Shown here piece after piece: positions 26,293 to 33,864 of a stretch of DNA of 38,368 bases. This stretch comes from RGIG8306 sp964566025 (GTDB taxonomy: Bacteria > Bacillota > Clostridia > Lachnospirales > Lachnospiraceae). How positions within the stretch are numbered: position 1 is the first letter of the stretch; every line of letters begins with the position of its first letter. A program made the position numbers and the translations under genes. The notes beneath the pieces are model-generated. The model did no database searches. It worked only from the letters and a program-made list of their open reading frames with translations, and was not told the DNA's origin. Location of the stretch: assembly GCA_964566025.1 (NCBI GenBank), contig CAZMHF010000017.1:1-38368 (forward strand), written 5' to 3'.

Positions 26293-27215
26293 GCTCTCCC
26301 CTTTCCAAACGCCACAGGCTTTGTCGCCTTATCAATAAGAGGAACAAATAAATTGGCAATCAATATGGCGAAAGACATACCTTCTACGCCATTTCCATAA
26401 ATTCGGATAATAGCGGTTAAAAAGCCGATCGCTACCGCAAAAATGATTTTCCCTTTGTTTGTAATCGGGCTTGTTACATAATCGGTTGCCATAAACCACA
26501 CACCAAACATCAAACCACCACCGCATAAATGCGCTAATAAAAATGTCATATCAAAGCCCTTTCCTCCAAAGGCAACGATACATAATGCGAATACTGAAAG
26601 ACTAATGAGTGGAATAATGGGCTTGATTACTCGACGAACCAATAAATAAATCGCACCCATTAAAATAGCGATCACCGACGTTTCACCAATAGAACCGCCA
26701 ATTGTTCCTATAAACATTTTTAATAGATCTATGTCTTTACCTCGCTTTAATAGCATCAACGGTGTTGCAGAGCTTACACCATCTAGAACAAACGTGGTCA
26801 TTGGCTTTGCAAAGGAAATCACCAAAAATGCCCTTCCCGCCAAAGCAGGATTCATAAAATTTTGTCCAATGCCTCCAAATAATTGTTTGACAAGAATAAT
26901 GGCAAAAAGACTTGCTAACATACACATCCAAATAGGAATGCTAGATGGCAAATTCAGCGCCAGCAATAATCCAGTAACCAATGCACTGCCATCTGCTATC
27001 GTCTGCTTTTTGTGAAGCATTTCATTATATAAATATTCGAACGCAACACTACTACCACAGCATGTTGCAATCACGATTACTGCATCTATACCAAACATAT
27101 ATATACCGAATATAGTAGCTGGCAATAGAGCAATTAAGACATCACGCATAATATGTGATGTAGTCATCTTATGTTGTATATGGGGGGATACTGATACATG
27201 GAATAAAGATTTCAT
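26289..27215 (-). CDS. rnfD: Rnf complex subunit D (membrane flavoprotein)
   Basis: RnfD is a polytopic membrane subunit with a covalent FMN. The 308-residue protein has about nine to ten helices, the conserved start SVSPHIQHKMTTSHIMRDVL, GQNFMNPALAGRAFL, the flavin-attachment region DGVSSATPL (Thr in SxxT), and FGVWFMATDYVTSPIT. AGGAGG precedes the ATG. It sits 13 bases after rnfC and overlaps rnfG. Confidence 0.95.
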   Translation of the reverse strand: MKSLFHVSVSPHIQHKMTTSHIMRDVLIALLPATIFGIYMFGIDAVIVIATCCGSSVAFEYLYNEMLHKKQTIADGSALVTGLLLALNLPSSIPIWMCMLASLFAIILVKQLFGGIGQNFMNPALAGRAFLVISFAKPMTTFVLDGVSSATPLMLLKRGKDIDLLKMFIGTIGGSIGETSVIAILMGAIYLLVRRVIKPIIPLISLSVFALCIVAFGGKGFDMTFLLAHLCGGGLMFGVWFMATDYVTSPITNKGKIIFAVAIGFLTAIIRIYGNGVEGMSFAILIANLFVPLIDKATKPVAFGKGRA

Positions 27216-27228
27216 ACTTCCTCCTAAA

Positions 27229-28560
27229 TTATTTCTTTTTTCGTGCGGCCAATATCATTTTTCGCATACCTCTAAAGTTTTGTGTCAATGGTCTTTTGGC
27301 CGGGCATATAAAAGAGCAACATCCACATTCAATACACTCCATGCCATTTTCCGCTACAAAGCCTTCCTTATCGCCTTTTTGGCCTTTTTCCATCATGGTA
27401 GGCGGTACAAGGCGACTTGGGCATACATCTAGGCAACGCCCGCAACGAATACAAGGACTCATCTTGTGCCTTGATGGCTCGTCCACCAAAAAGCACGTTA
27501 ATGCCGAAGTTACTTTCGATACAGGAATACTAGGCGAAAACAGTGCCTGTCCCATCATCGGACCACCCGAAATAATCTTCTCTGGCTGCTCGATAAATCC
27601 TCCCGCCTCTTCTAATAATTCTTCATAAGAAACGCCGATTTTTACGCTGAAATTACTTGGGTTTTTAATGGCATCCCCTGTCACCGTAATAATTCGTCGA
27701 ATAAGTGGTGTTTGCATAACGACTGCCATATAAATCGCAATCGCCGTATCAATATTATTTACGATACAACCTGCCTCAAATGGAAGCTTTCCTGAATGAA
27801 TTTTACGCTTTGTAATCGCGTAAATTAAGCTTCTCTCTCCCCCTTGAGGGTATTTGGTCTTTAGTGGGCACACCTCTATATTGGATATACGAGGATTCGC
27901 ATGAATTAGTTCTGTCAGTTTTTTGATTGCCTCTGGTTTATTGTCCTCAATACCAATCACGCCTTTTGCTTTCGGGAATAGGCTTAATATAACTTCAAGG
28001 CCGCCGATAATCTTTTCTGGTTGTTCAAGCATCATCCGATAATCGCTTGTTAAGTACGGTTCACACTCTGCACCATTGATAATGACATAGTCAATCGCAT
28101 CATCGTCTTTTGGTGTCAGCTTAACATGTGTTGGAAATCCTGCACCACCCATGCCGACAATGCCTGCATCCTTGATTGCTCCTCGAATTTCTTCCTTTGT
28201 CATCTCCTTATAATCTCGAACCTCACCCATATGAGGAATCGTCGTATACTGATGATCATTTTCGACAATAATGGAAGTGACTTTTTGTCCTCCCGATTGC
28301 AAGCGTGGCTCGATTGCCGTAACAACACCTGATACACTCGAAATAACATTTGCCGATACAAAACCTGTTGCCTCCGCCATAATTTGTCCCACCAAAACCT
28401 TGTCGCCAACGGCAACGATCGGATTGGCAGGGACTCCAATATGCTGAGAAATCGAATAAACCAATTCTCCCTTTGGCAATAATTCAACCACTGCTTTATT
28501 CATTGTTAATAGTTTGCCATCATCAGGATGTATACCACCCTTAAAGCTGAATTTTTTCAT
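27229..28560 (-). CDS. rnfC: Rnf complex subunit C (NADH-binding)
   Basis: RnfC is the peripheral subunit that reduces NAD with electrons from RnfB. The 443-residue protein begins FKGGIHPDDGK, has the nucleotide/flavin-binding GIVGMGGAGFPTHVKL and GAECEPYLTSDYRMM, and ends with two ferredoxin motifs, CIRCGRCLDVCPSRLVPP and CIECGCCSFICPAKRPL. I place the start at the ATG at 28560 (MKKFSFKGGI) because GGAG lies six bases before it. The ATG at 28572 is itself part of that ribosome site. This is the first gene of the operon. Confidence 0.95.
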   Translation of the reverse strand: MKKFSFKGGIHPDDGKLLTMNKAVVELLPKGELVYSISQHIGVPANPIVAVGDKVLVGQIMAEATGFVSANVISSVSGVVTAIEPRLQSGGQKVTSIIVENDHQYTTIPHMGEVRDYKEMTKEEIRGAIKDAGIVGMGGAGFPTHVKLTPKDDDAIDYVIINGAECEPYLTSDYRMMLEQPEKIIGGLEVILSLFPKAKGVIGIEDNKPEAIKKLTELIHANPRISNIEVCPLKTKYPQGGERSLIYAITKRKIHSGKLPFEAGCIVNNIDTAIAIYMAVVMQTPLIRRIITVTGDAIKNPSNFSVKIGVSYEELLEEAGGFIEQPEKIISGGPMMGQALFSPSIPVSKVTSALTCFLVDEPSRHKMSPCIRCGRCLDVCPSRLVPPTMMEKGQKGDKEGFVAENGMECIECGCCSFICPAKRPLTQNFRGMRKMILAARKKK

Positions 28561-28621
28561 AAACAACTCCATTTTTCTTATATATAATAATGTATTGCAC
28601 GAGATAATATTCTTGCCTTCT

Positions 28622-28650
28622 ATACTACCTTATTTAAGCAAGAAAAGCAA
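28622..28650 (-). promoter_or_regulatory. rnf operon promoter
   Basis: Minus strand: TTGCTT (650-645 in the last three digits), a 17-base spacer and TAGTAT (627-622), about 60 bases before rnfC. Other AT-rich -10-like sequences nearby make the exact start uncertain. Confidence 0.55.
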
Positions 28651-28691
28651 GTGCCTTCCTTTGGCATGTATTGCGTTTTAGAAATCGAAAA

Positions 28692-28726
28692 ACTCCTATT
28701 ATCAGATTTGATCTAATACTAGGAGT
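28692..28726. terminator. Imperfect hairpin terminator, both directions possible
   Basis: ACTCCTA / TAGGAGT extends inward as an imperfect stem. It is flanked by Ts in the plus direction (CTTTATTTTTTA) and by five Ts in the minus direction. It would end the minus-strand cohesin/dockerin operon after its structured 3' region. Confidence 0.7.
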
Positions 28727-28740
28727 CTTTATTTTTTACT

Positions 28741-28886
28741 TAACCTCCCAAGGAAGTCCCCCGCCTCTTAGGCGGTGGGTGGAACTTCCTTGTTTCAGTG
28801 GGAGTTCAAGCTCCCACTGAAATAGCAGCGAAGCTGCTGGGAGGTTACGAGAAAGTAGCGAAGCGGATTTCGAGTATCCGAATTGA
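28741..28886 (-). repeat. Structured palindromic repeat element, long copy
   Basis: A perfect 10-bp inverted repeat, TAACCTCCCA / TGGGAGGTTA (28741-28750 with 28838-28847), encloses three tight hairpins: 28749-28792 (9-bp outer stem plus CCGCCT/AGGCGG core), 28793-28822 (perfect 12-bp stem, loop of six) and 28824-28838 (6-bp stem, loop of three). On paper this is a four-way junction. A further 38-bp flank to 28886 is shared with the short copy at 35273-35353. No ORF lies inside. A non-autonomous IS200/IS605-like relic or a structured 3' UTR RNA are the two readings; the sequence does not decide. Confidence 0.8.
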
Positions 28887-28916
28887 CTCAAAATCAATAA
28901 ATCCATAACGTGTTTT

Positions 28917-28964
28917 TTAAAATTTTAGTGTGATTAAGACAATGCCTACTACCAATAGTATGAT
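28917..28964 (-). pseudogene. Remnant of a paralogous C-terminus (16 codons)
   Basis: On the minus strand these 48 bases read IILLVVGIVLITLKF and a stop. This nearly repeats the membrane anchor of the adjacent cohesin-like protein (IILLIVGIVLIAIKF), 62 bases upstream. About 41 of 48 bases agree and most changes are synonymous or conservative. The copy is in another frame from the live gene, whose own stop at 28949 falls inside it. It is either a diverged tandem duplication or the tail of a lost neighbouring paralogue. Confidence 0.7.
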
Positions 28965-30808
28965 TCATCATAAAGGGCTTTAAATTTTATTGCGATTAAA
29001 ACAATACCTACTATCAATAATATGATAATACAAATCAATACCACTGTAATAATCAAATGTCTCTTTATGGCGCTATTATATTTTTCTGCGCTAATCTCAC
29101 CCGTTTTAGATGGATCTTGTTCTGTGACTTTTTCTTTATAATCACCAACGTAACGCATAAAAACACCTGTTTTAGGATCAAATCGGTATAAACCTGTCTC
29201 TCCCTTATCATTCATTGCGTACACAACGTAAAGCATATCACTTTCTTTTCCTGTTGTGCTCCATGCAGAAACTTCTTTTTTGCCGAATATTAAGACTGTT
29301 TCATTTGGAAAGTTCGATATGCTTACGGATTCTGGCTTTTCCAAAAATACATAGGTTGTCGATGTTGCTGTCAAAACGACAAGATTTCCAATCGTATCAG
29401 TATCTTCGTAGTAAATATAAAAATCGCCATTCGCACCATCTTTATCTGTCAAGAAAAATGCAATAATTCCAAATTCATTCTTTAAACAATCAATTGTATT
29501 TCCTTTATAATCGTATTGAACTTTTTCAAATCCTTTTGGGATAACGTCTACCTCCCAATCTTCTAATGGCAAATATAATGTTTTGTCCTCAATGGCATTT
29601 TCAATCTCAATAAATTTTCCGTCAATAATCGAAGGTGCTTTTGACGTATTTTCTTCTGTTGTATCTTCTTCTGTTGTATCTTCTGTCGAAGTCTCTGCCT
29701 CACTTGAAGAAACTGTTTCCACTGGCGTGGTTTCAACTGGCGTGGTTTCCACTGGTGTGGTCTCATCTGGTATTGTTGTTGGAGTTGGTTCAACTGGTTG
29801 CCCTGCAACTGCCTCAACTGTAAACGTTGTTGAATGACCTTCGTACACAACCTCAAATACATTTGATCCTTCTGCTAAAGCTCTTTGGAAGTTTTCACAT
29901 CCCCATCCATTAACGGTTGCTCCTTGTACTCCATCATAAACACCAAATACCATAATGGCTGAAGGAACAATTGCCTCACCTGCTACATGCTGACCTGCAT
30001 ATGTATATTTTGCTACAATGCCTGTTAATGTAGGTGCCTGTGTTGGTGCCTCTGTTGGCGGAGTAATAATTGGTGCTTCCCCACGAGTAATTGTAATATG
30101 ATACACCTTTTGTGTTCCATCTTCTGCAACAACTGTGATATCTCTCTTATTTACACCGACCTTTAAAGCGTTTGTTCCACTAATGGAAACGGCTGCTTTT
30201 GGATCTGCCGTTTGTGGCGTTAGTGCAAGCTCTGCAACGCTATTTGGTACAGTAATTTCATACGACAATACTTCTGGTGAAAAAGCAGGATTTAATGAAC
30301 CAGCACTAAGAGCAATCCCATTTAGAAATGCATTGTTTGATTTTTCGCCAATTGAGATGGTAACTTCCTTTGTGCCTGTTGTTTCGTTAATCGTAAGTTC
30401 TTCATTTACAAGCTCAATGATTTCAGCTGAAATGGAAACAGATGTACCATCTGTTATTTTTAATGCTTCAAATTCGTAAGTAACAAGTGACGTTTCTTGC
30501 CCTTGTCCCGCATCATTAATATATGTGTCATCTGTGAGATTTCCACCATCGCCAATCACCTTTTTCAGTTTCAAAATAGCGTGATCATAATTCAAATGAT
30601 ATTGAACATGGAAACCGCCTGTTTGCTCCGTTGAAGCAATCGCAACCGTAACGTTTACTGTCTCTCCAACGCTTAGCGACGCTTTGTTTGCTGTCACATT
30701 TGCTGTAATGTTATATTTGGCGGCTGTAATAAGAGAACTCATTATCAATACTCCCATTAACACTATCAACATAAGGCCTACTTTTTTTCTACTTAATTTC
30801 ATCTTCAC
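28949..30808 (-). CDS. Membrane-anchored surface protein with cohesin-like domain
   Basis: The 619-residue protein has a signal segment (1-30) and a cohesin-like beta-sandwich (about 33-155; SVGETVNVTVAIASTEQTGG, VQYHLNYDHAILKL, VTYEFEALKITDG). A cadherin-like beta-sandwich follows (about 165-248; LSAGSLNPAFSPEVLSYEITV), then an Ig-like module and an acidic Thr/Pro linker with ETTPV repeats (about 345-395). A further domain of unknown function and a C-terminal membrane helix (about 590-612) end it. It lies 11 bases after a dockerin-bearing glucosaminidase gene. That suggests the cohesin-like domain may hold its neighbour; binding is inferred. The end KALYDESYYW looks like a frame-changed tail next to a duplicated anchor. 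Confidence 0.8.
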   Translation of the reverse strand: MKMKLSRKKVGLMLIVLMGVLIMSSLITAAKYNITANVTANKASLSVGETVNVTVAIASTEQTGGFHVQYHLNYDHAILKLKKVIGDGGNLTDDTYINDAGQGQETSLVTYEFEALKITDGTSVSISAEIIELVNEELTINETTGTKEVTISIGEKSNNAFLNGIALSAGSLNPAFSPEVLSYEITVPNSVAELALTPQTADPKAAVSISGTNALKVGVNKRDITVVAEDGTQKVYHITITRGEAPIITPPTEAPTQAPTLTGIVAKYTYAGQHVAGEAIVPSAIMVFGVYDGVQGATVNGWGCENFQRALAEGSNVFEVVYEGHSTTFTVEAVAGQPVEPTPTTIPDETTPVETTPVETTPVETVSSSEAETSTEDTTEEDTTEENTSKAPSIIDGKFIEIENAIEDKTLYLPLEDWEVDVIPKGFEKVQYDYKGNTIDCLKNEFGIIAFFLTDKDGANGDFYIYYEDTDTIGNLVVLTATSTTYVFLEKPESVSISNFPNETVLIFGKKEVSAWSTTGKESDMLYVVYAMNDKGETGLYRFDPKTGVFMRYVGDYKEKVTEQDPSKTGEISAEKYNSAIKRHLIITVVLICIIILLIVGIVLIAIKFKALYDESYYW

Positions 30809-30819
30809 ATATCCCTTTC

Positions 30820-32835
30820 TTATTCACGAATAATTTTTATTGTGTAATTCTTTATACTACCATTTTGAGCCGTAACTTTTATTATAAAGGATTGTGACTC
30901 TTGTTTAATTTCTTTTTTTCCGTTTCCTTCTATCTTGCTTGTTGTCGCAATCGGAACCGCATTTATATTCACTTCTTTTGTTGTTTTTGGCACACTAATT
31001 GTATAGGTCAGCGTATCCATATTGAAATTCGCAATAAGCGCTCCATCGATGCTTAAACTTTTTAGTTTATCATTTGGATTACCATCTGTTTCTGGTCTCT
31101 TACAAGCATCTGTTGGCATATTTAAGTATACAGGAATCTTAAATACGCTTTCCTTTTCATAAAGACCACTATCGATATATGCTTTTCTTACATTACGACT
31201 TTCATTTCTTGCCGCTTGAAGGTTCTGCATATATTGATGCCAATAACATCCATCATACTGACTATCTACATCAAACTTTTGCAAATACAAGGTATCTTGT
31301 CCTCTTAAAACATATCGGTCAGATACTTTTCTTGCACCGCCTTGCAACGCCTTATAATGCGTTGTCCAGCCCTCTTGCTTTGCTTCTGTTAGCCCATTTC
31401 TTATAATGTCCTCTTGCGTCGCACCACTTGCGCCGATATTAAAATAATTATAATATCCCTCAAAGCCAGTCACGGTTCCTGAAATCAATGCACTTGTTCC
31501 ATTCACACCTTGCTCTTGGCGAACACGCGATGCCAACATATACGGACTCACATTGATCTCTTTAGCGATCTGCATAAAGGCTTGGGCATAAGTCATTGTC
31601 GCTGTGGGAATCGGTTTTGTTTGTGAGACTTTTATGATATTCCATATTTCTCTCTTAATTCCTGTAGAATCAGATACACTTAAACTTCCACCCGTTCGAT
31701 TAACATCGGCAGCAATGTATCCTATACCGTCTGCTTTTTTTATGTTCCATATGTCTCTCTTTATATATGTACAATCTGAAACAGATAAAACTCCATCTCC
31801 ATTTGCATCACCAAACAATATCACCGTATACTCATCTAGTACATTGCCTTCTTTGTCTTTAAATACAATGATATCACCTGTAGCCACTGCGCTTGTTTTT
31901 TCTTGCATCGCCTTATTATATATCGTCACGCTACAATTTTCAAGTGTAAGCTTTTTCACAATTGCATCAAATTTTGTCCCTACTTCAAAGCCGTATATCA
32001 ACTTCATTGTCGGCACAAGATAATAACTTTCCGTTGAAACACTTGCTATTACTTTTTCTTCTGTTTTTGCACTGGTGCTTGTCTGTGTTTCCGTACTACT
32101 TTCCGTACTACTTTCCGTACTACTTTCCGTACTACCTTCCGTACTACTTTCCGTACTACTTTCCGTACTACTTTCAGCTTGCGTCTCTTCTTTATCTTCT
32201 TTAACAACAATCTCTGTTGTTTCCCATTCTAATTTATGCACTGGCGTCGTATCCGCATTTGCTCCGCCATTCGGTAAATATGCATGCGACATAAATGTAT
32301 TATTTAAAATAAGCTCAACACCTTCTTCTGTATGCATAGTCGGATTATAGGTCAATACCTCAAATTGAAAAATCTCCTCTTCATTCAAAAAATTGCGAGG
32401 ATCGATAAAGTATTCAACCACACCTCTACTCGCTTGCACCCAGTACGGCGAGCTTAGTGTCGCCCATTGGTTATTTTCCCAATCAAACGAACCTTCTATC
32501 GTTATGTCCTTCCAAGAAGATGGTGTACTCGCATTATTCGGCACAAGATTTCTTGTAAAATGCATCTCATTTGCAATAACATCTCCCCAATTGAGATTTG
32601 TATGCATCGCTGTGAAAATCCAATTTGGATGTTCCACATGTAGTTTGCGCAATGATTCCTTATAAGACTCTGGAAATTGCTGCGCAGTCAAATACGCTTC
32701 AAAATCCCCATTGTATTGCTCAAGGTAATTTGCAGCGTTGACATTCAAAGGCATATTGAATTGATTAATCATAATTAGCATAATAACAAATAGCATTATT
32801 ATTGCGATTGCTTTTTTCTTTTTTGATATACTCAT
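30820..32835 (-). CDS. Secreted glucosaminidase-like protein with internal dockerin
   Basis: The 671-residue exported protein has a signal peptide ending near NVNAA. An N-terminal module typical of clostridial glucosaminidases follows (FPESYKESLRKLHVEHPNWIF). A Ser/Thr/Glu linker (about 220-250) leads to a small beta domain and a dockerin-like pair (about 338-400; GDANGDGVLSVSDCTYIKR and ADVNRTGGSLSVSDSTGIKR). A GH73-like glucosaminidase region (about 410-560) contains SRVRQEQG with the likely catalytic Glu. A cadherin-like beta-sandwich forms the C-terminus. It should cut the glycan backbone of peptidoglycan. It is first in a two-gene operon with the cohesin-like protein and has a consensus promoter. 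Confidence 0.84.
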   Translation of the reverse strand: MSISKKKKAIAIIMLFVIMLIMINQFNMPLNVNAANYLEQYNGDFEAYLTAQQFPESYKESLRKLHVEHPNWIFTAMHTNLNWGDVIANEMHFTRNLVPNNASTPSSWKDITIEGSFDWENNQWATLSSPYWVQASRGVVEYFIDPRNFLNEEEIFQFEVLTYNPTMHTEEGVELILNNTFMSHAYLPNGGANADTTPVHKLEWETTEIVVKEDKEETQAESSTESSTESSTEGSTESSTESSTESSTETQTSTSAKTEEKVIASVSTESYYLVPTMKLIYGFEVGTKFDAIVKKLTLENCSVTIYNKAMQEKTSAVATGDIIVFKDKEGNVLDEYTVILFGDANGDGVLSVSDCTYIKRDIWNIKKADGIGYIAADVNRTGGSLSVSDSTGIKREIWNIIKVSQTKPIPTATMTYAQAFMQIAKEINVSPYMLASRVRQEQGVNGTSALISGTVTGFEGYYNYFNIGASGATQEDIIRNGLTEAKQEGWTTHYKALQGGARKVSDRYVLRGQDTLYLQKFDVDSQYDGCYWHQYMQNLQAARNESRNVRKAYIDSGLYEKESVFKIPVYLNMPTDACKRPETDGNPNDKLKSLSIDGALIANFNMDTLTYTISVPKTTKEVNINAVPIATTSKIEGNGKKEIKQESQSFIIKVTAQNGSIKNYTIKIIRE
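32088..32171. repeat. 12-bp tandem repeat, seven copies, within the glucosaminidase gene
   Basis: Seven head-to-tail copies of TTTCCGTACTAC (plus strand; the fifth begins with C) encode the repeated S-S-T-E linker. The unit is four codons, so copy-number change would alter linker length without breaking the frame. Confidence 0.95.
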
Positions 32836-32883
32836 CGAGTGCTCCTTGTCACAATAAATGATTAACCTTCCTATCTCCTTCTA

Positions 32884-32912
32884 ATTATATGAATAATACG
32901 CCTGAAAGTCAA
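32884..32912 (-). promoter_or_regulatory. Promoter of the dockerin/cohesin operon
   Basis: Minus strand: TTGACT (912-907 in the last three digits), a 17-base spacer and a perfect TATAAT (889-884), about 48 bases before the start codon. It is one of the strongest-looking promoters in the window. Confidence 0.85.
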
Positions 32913-32927
32913 CAAATTTTGGTAATC

Positions 32928-32957
32928 AAAAAACGCCATCTTCTACAAGATGACGTT
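32928..32957 (-). terminator. Terminator of the XRE regulator gene
   Basis: Minus-strand stem AACGTCATCTT / AAGATGGCGTT (one U-G pair, loop of four) followed by Ts. It lies 35 bases after the regulator's stop codon and just before the promoter of the surface operon. Confidence 0.87.
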
Positions 32958-32992
32958 ACTTATCTTCATTAAGCAGCTCAAGTGATTTCTTT

Positions 32993-33364
32993 TTAGTTTT
33001 GTATCTCATTATTTTTATCATCATTAAGGATTCTTAAAATAATTCCTCTTTCATAGTCCTTCTCCCTTAATTTTTGGATGATCATTTTTTCTTCACTTGT
33101 AAGAACCATTTTTTCCGACAAATTCTCACCGTTTTCTCGTATGCAAAATGTTTTTAACACATCTTCCACACCATATAGCTGACATAAGCGCAAAAAATCA
33201 TTTACCTTAGGCAGACTAATGCCATTTTCCCATCCATATAATGTTTTTTTCGATACACTCAAATTATTTTCATTAAAATAATCAATAACAAAATCAATGG
33301 TATATTTATTTGTCTTTCGTAATTTTCTTAACATTTCGCCAACATATTTATTTTCATCACGCAT
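32993..33364 (-). CDS. XRE-family transcriptional regulator
   Basis: The 123-residue protein has an N-terminal helix-turn-helix of Cro/CI type: EMLRKLRKTNKYTIDFVIDYF, then SVSKKTLYGWENGISLPKVNDFLRLCQLYGV, where YGWENGISLP is the classic end of the fold. The C-terminal 45 residues are charged and helical (SEEKMIIQKLREKDYERGIIL), perhaps for dimerisation. I start at the ATG at 33364 (MRDENKYVG), which has AGGAG ten bases upstream; the ATG at 33397 lacks one. It faces a small gene across two palindromes that are its obvious candidate operators. Confidence 0.85.
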   Translation of the reverse strand: MRDENKYVGEMLRKLRKTNKYTIDFVIDYFNENNLSVSKKTLYGWENGISLPKVNDFLRLCQLYGVEDVLKTFCIRENGENLSEKMVLTSEEKMIIQKLREKDYERGIILRILNDDKNNEIQN

Positions 33365-33408
33365 ATGAGTTTGTCTCCTGTAATTATCGTTTAGCATACA
33401 TCGATGTT

Positions 33409-33438
33409 AGTTTACTACCCTGCTTACGATTTTGTCAA
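33409..33438 (-). promoter_or_regulatory. Promoter of the XRE regulator gene
   Basis: Minus strand: perfect TTGACA (438-433 in the last three digits), an 18-base spacer and TAAACT (414-409). The palindromic operators lie just upstream of its -35 box, so the regulator could act here as activator or repressor. A short ATCGAT-centred palindrome lies downstream of the -10. Confidence 0.55.
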
Positions 33439-33445
33439 ATTTTCA

Positions 33446-33474
33446 TTGATTTTCTTAGATTCTAAGACTATACT
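33446..33474 (+). promoter_or_regulatory. Promoter of the 65-residue protein gene
   Basis: Plus strand: TTGATT (446-451 in the last three digits), a 17-base spacer and TATACT (469-474). Operator 1 fills the spacer and operator 2 covers the expected transcription start, a layout expected of a repressed promoter. Confidence 0.72.
33453..33467. promoter_or_regulatory. Palindromic operator 1 (TCTTAGA-T-TCTAAGA)
   Basis: A perfect palindrome with 7-bp arms around a central T, placed exactly between the -35 and -10 boxes of the small gene's promoter. Its core is the same as that of operator 2, and the two centres are 32 bases apart, about three helical turns. Confidence 0.82.
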
Positions 33475-33480
33475 ATAGAT

Positions 33481-33503
33481 AAATTCTTAGAATCTAAGAA
33501 TTT
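33481..33503. promoter_or_regulatory. Palindromic operator 2 (11-bp arms)
   Basis: A perfect palindrome with arms AAATTCTTAGA and TCTAAGAATTT around a central A. It starts about where transcription of the small gene should begin. It shares the TCTTAGA-N-TCTAAGA core with operator 1. Confidence 0.83.
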
Positions 33504-33553
33504 ACCATTTGATGGCATTTCATTTATTTTATATCTTTAGGAGAAAAACCATT

Positions 33554-33751
33554 ATGCAACTTGAAAAAAATATTCTAAACTATCTTAATGAGCATCATAT
33601 ATCGTTTGTAGAACTTTATACAGCTACTCAAATTGACATGACTCAATATATTGACAATCCTTCTCTTGAACTTTCTGTTCCTGACTTTCTAAAATTGTGC
33701 TCTTTTTTGCACATAAGCGATTATGCGATTTTCCTTGACAACCAAGAATAA
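33554..33751 (+). CDS. Small hypothetical protein (65 residues) divergent from the XRE regulator
   Basis: The protein begins MQLEKNILNYLNEHHISF and ends SDYAIFLDNQE. It has no signal peptide, membrane helix or cysteine-based motif beyond a single Cys. Its helical make-up with VPDFLKLCSFLHISDYAIF vaguely recalls the second half of an XRE-type HTH (compare VNDFLRLCQLYGVEDVL in the divergent regulator), so it could be a shortened HTH protein or an antagonist that mimics the regulator. The ATG at 33554 is chosen because AGGAG lies ten bases upstream; an earlier ATG at 33509 has no ribosome site and lies just after operator 2. Confidence 0.68.
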   Translation: MQLEKNILNYLNEHHISFVELYTATQIDMTQYIDNPSLELSVPDFLKLCSFLHISDYAIFLDNQE

Positions 33752-33864
33752 GCGACTATAATTGAGCTTGATTCTAAGGGTTTTATTTTTGACGACAATT
33801 ATCCTTAGCAAACAAATTTTAAGTGTCTACTAGGTAACACTTTTACATCAAGGAGATATAATCG

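Noticed and set aside
28741..28886. The palindromic element as an ordinary terminator
   Set aside because: It has several hairpins but no T-run after them; a separate hairpin with Ts follows at 28692-28726.
28741..28886. An intact insertion sequence with a transposase
   Set aside because: No transposase or TnpB reading frame lies in or near either copy.
32088..32171. CRISPR-like array
   Set aside because: The seven 12-bp units are directly adjacent with no spacers and encode a protein linker.
32075..32350. Plus-strand reading frame with repeated SVLLSVLL residues
   Set aside because: It is the antisense shadow of the Ser/Thr/Glu repeat of the glucosaminidase gene, with no ribosome site or coding character of its own.
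33481..33503. Operator 2 as a terminator hairpin
   Set aside because: The arms are AT-rich, nearly without a loop, and share their core with a second site in the promoter spacer, so a protein-binding site is more likely.
33821..33843. Weak hairpin AAGTGT/ACACTT before the AEC gene as a terminator
   Set aside because: Only six pairs with a ten-base loop and a poor T-run; too weak to support.
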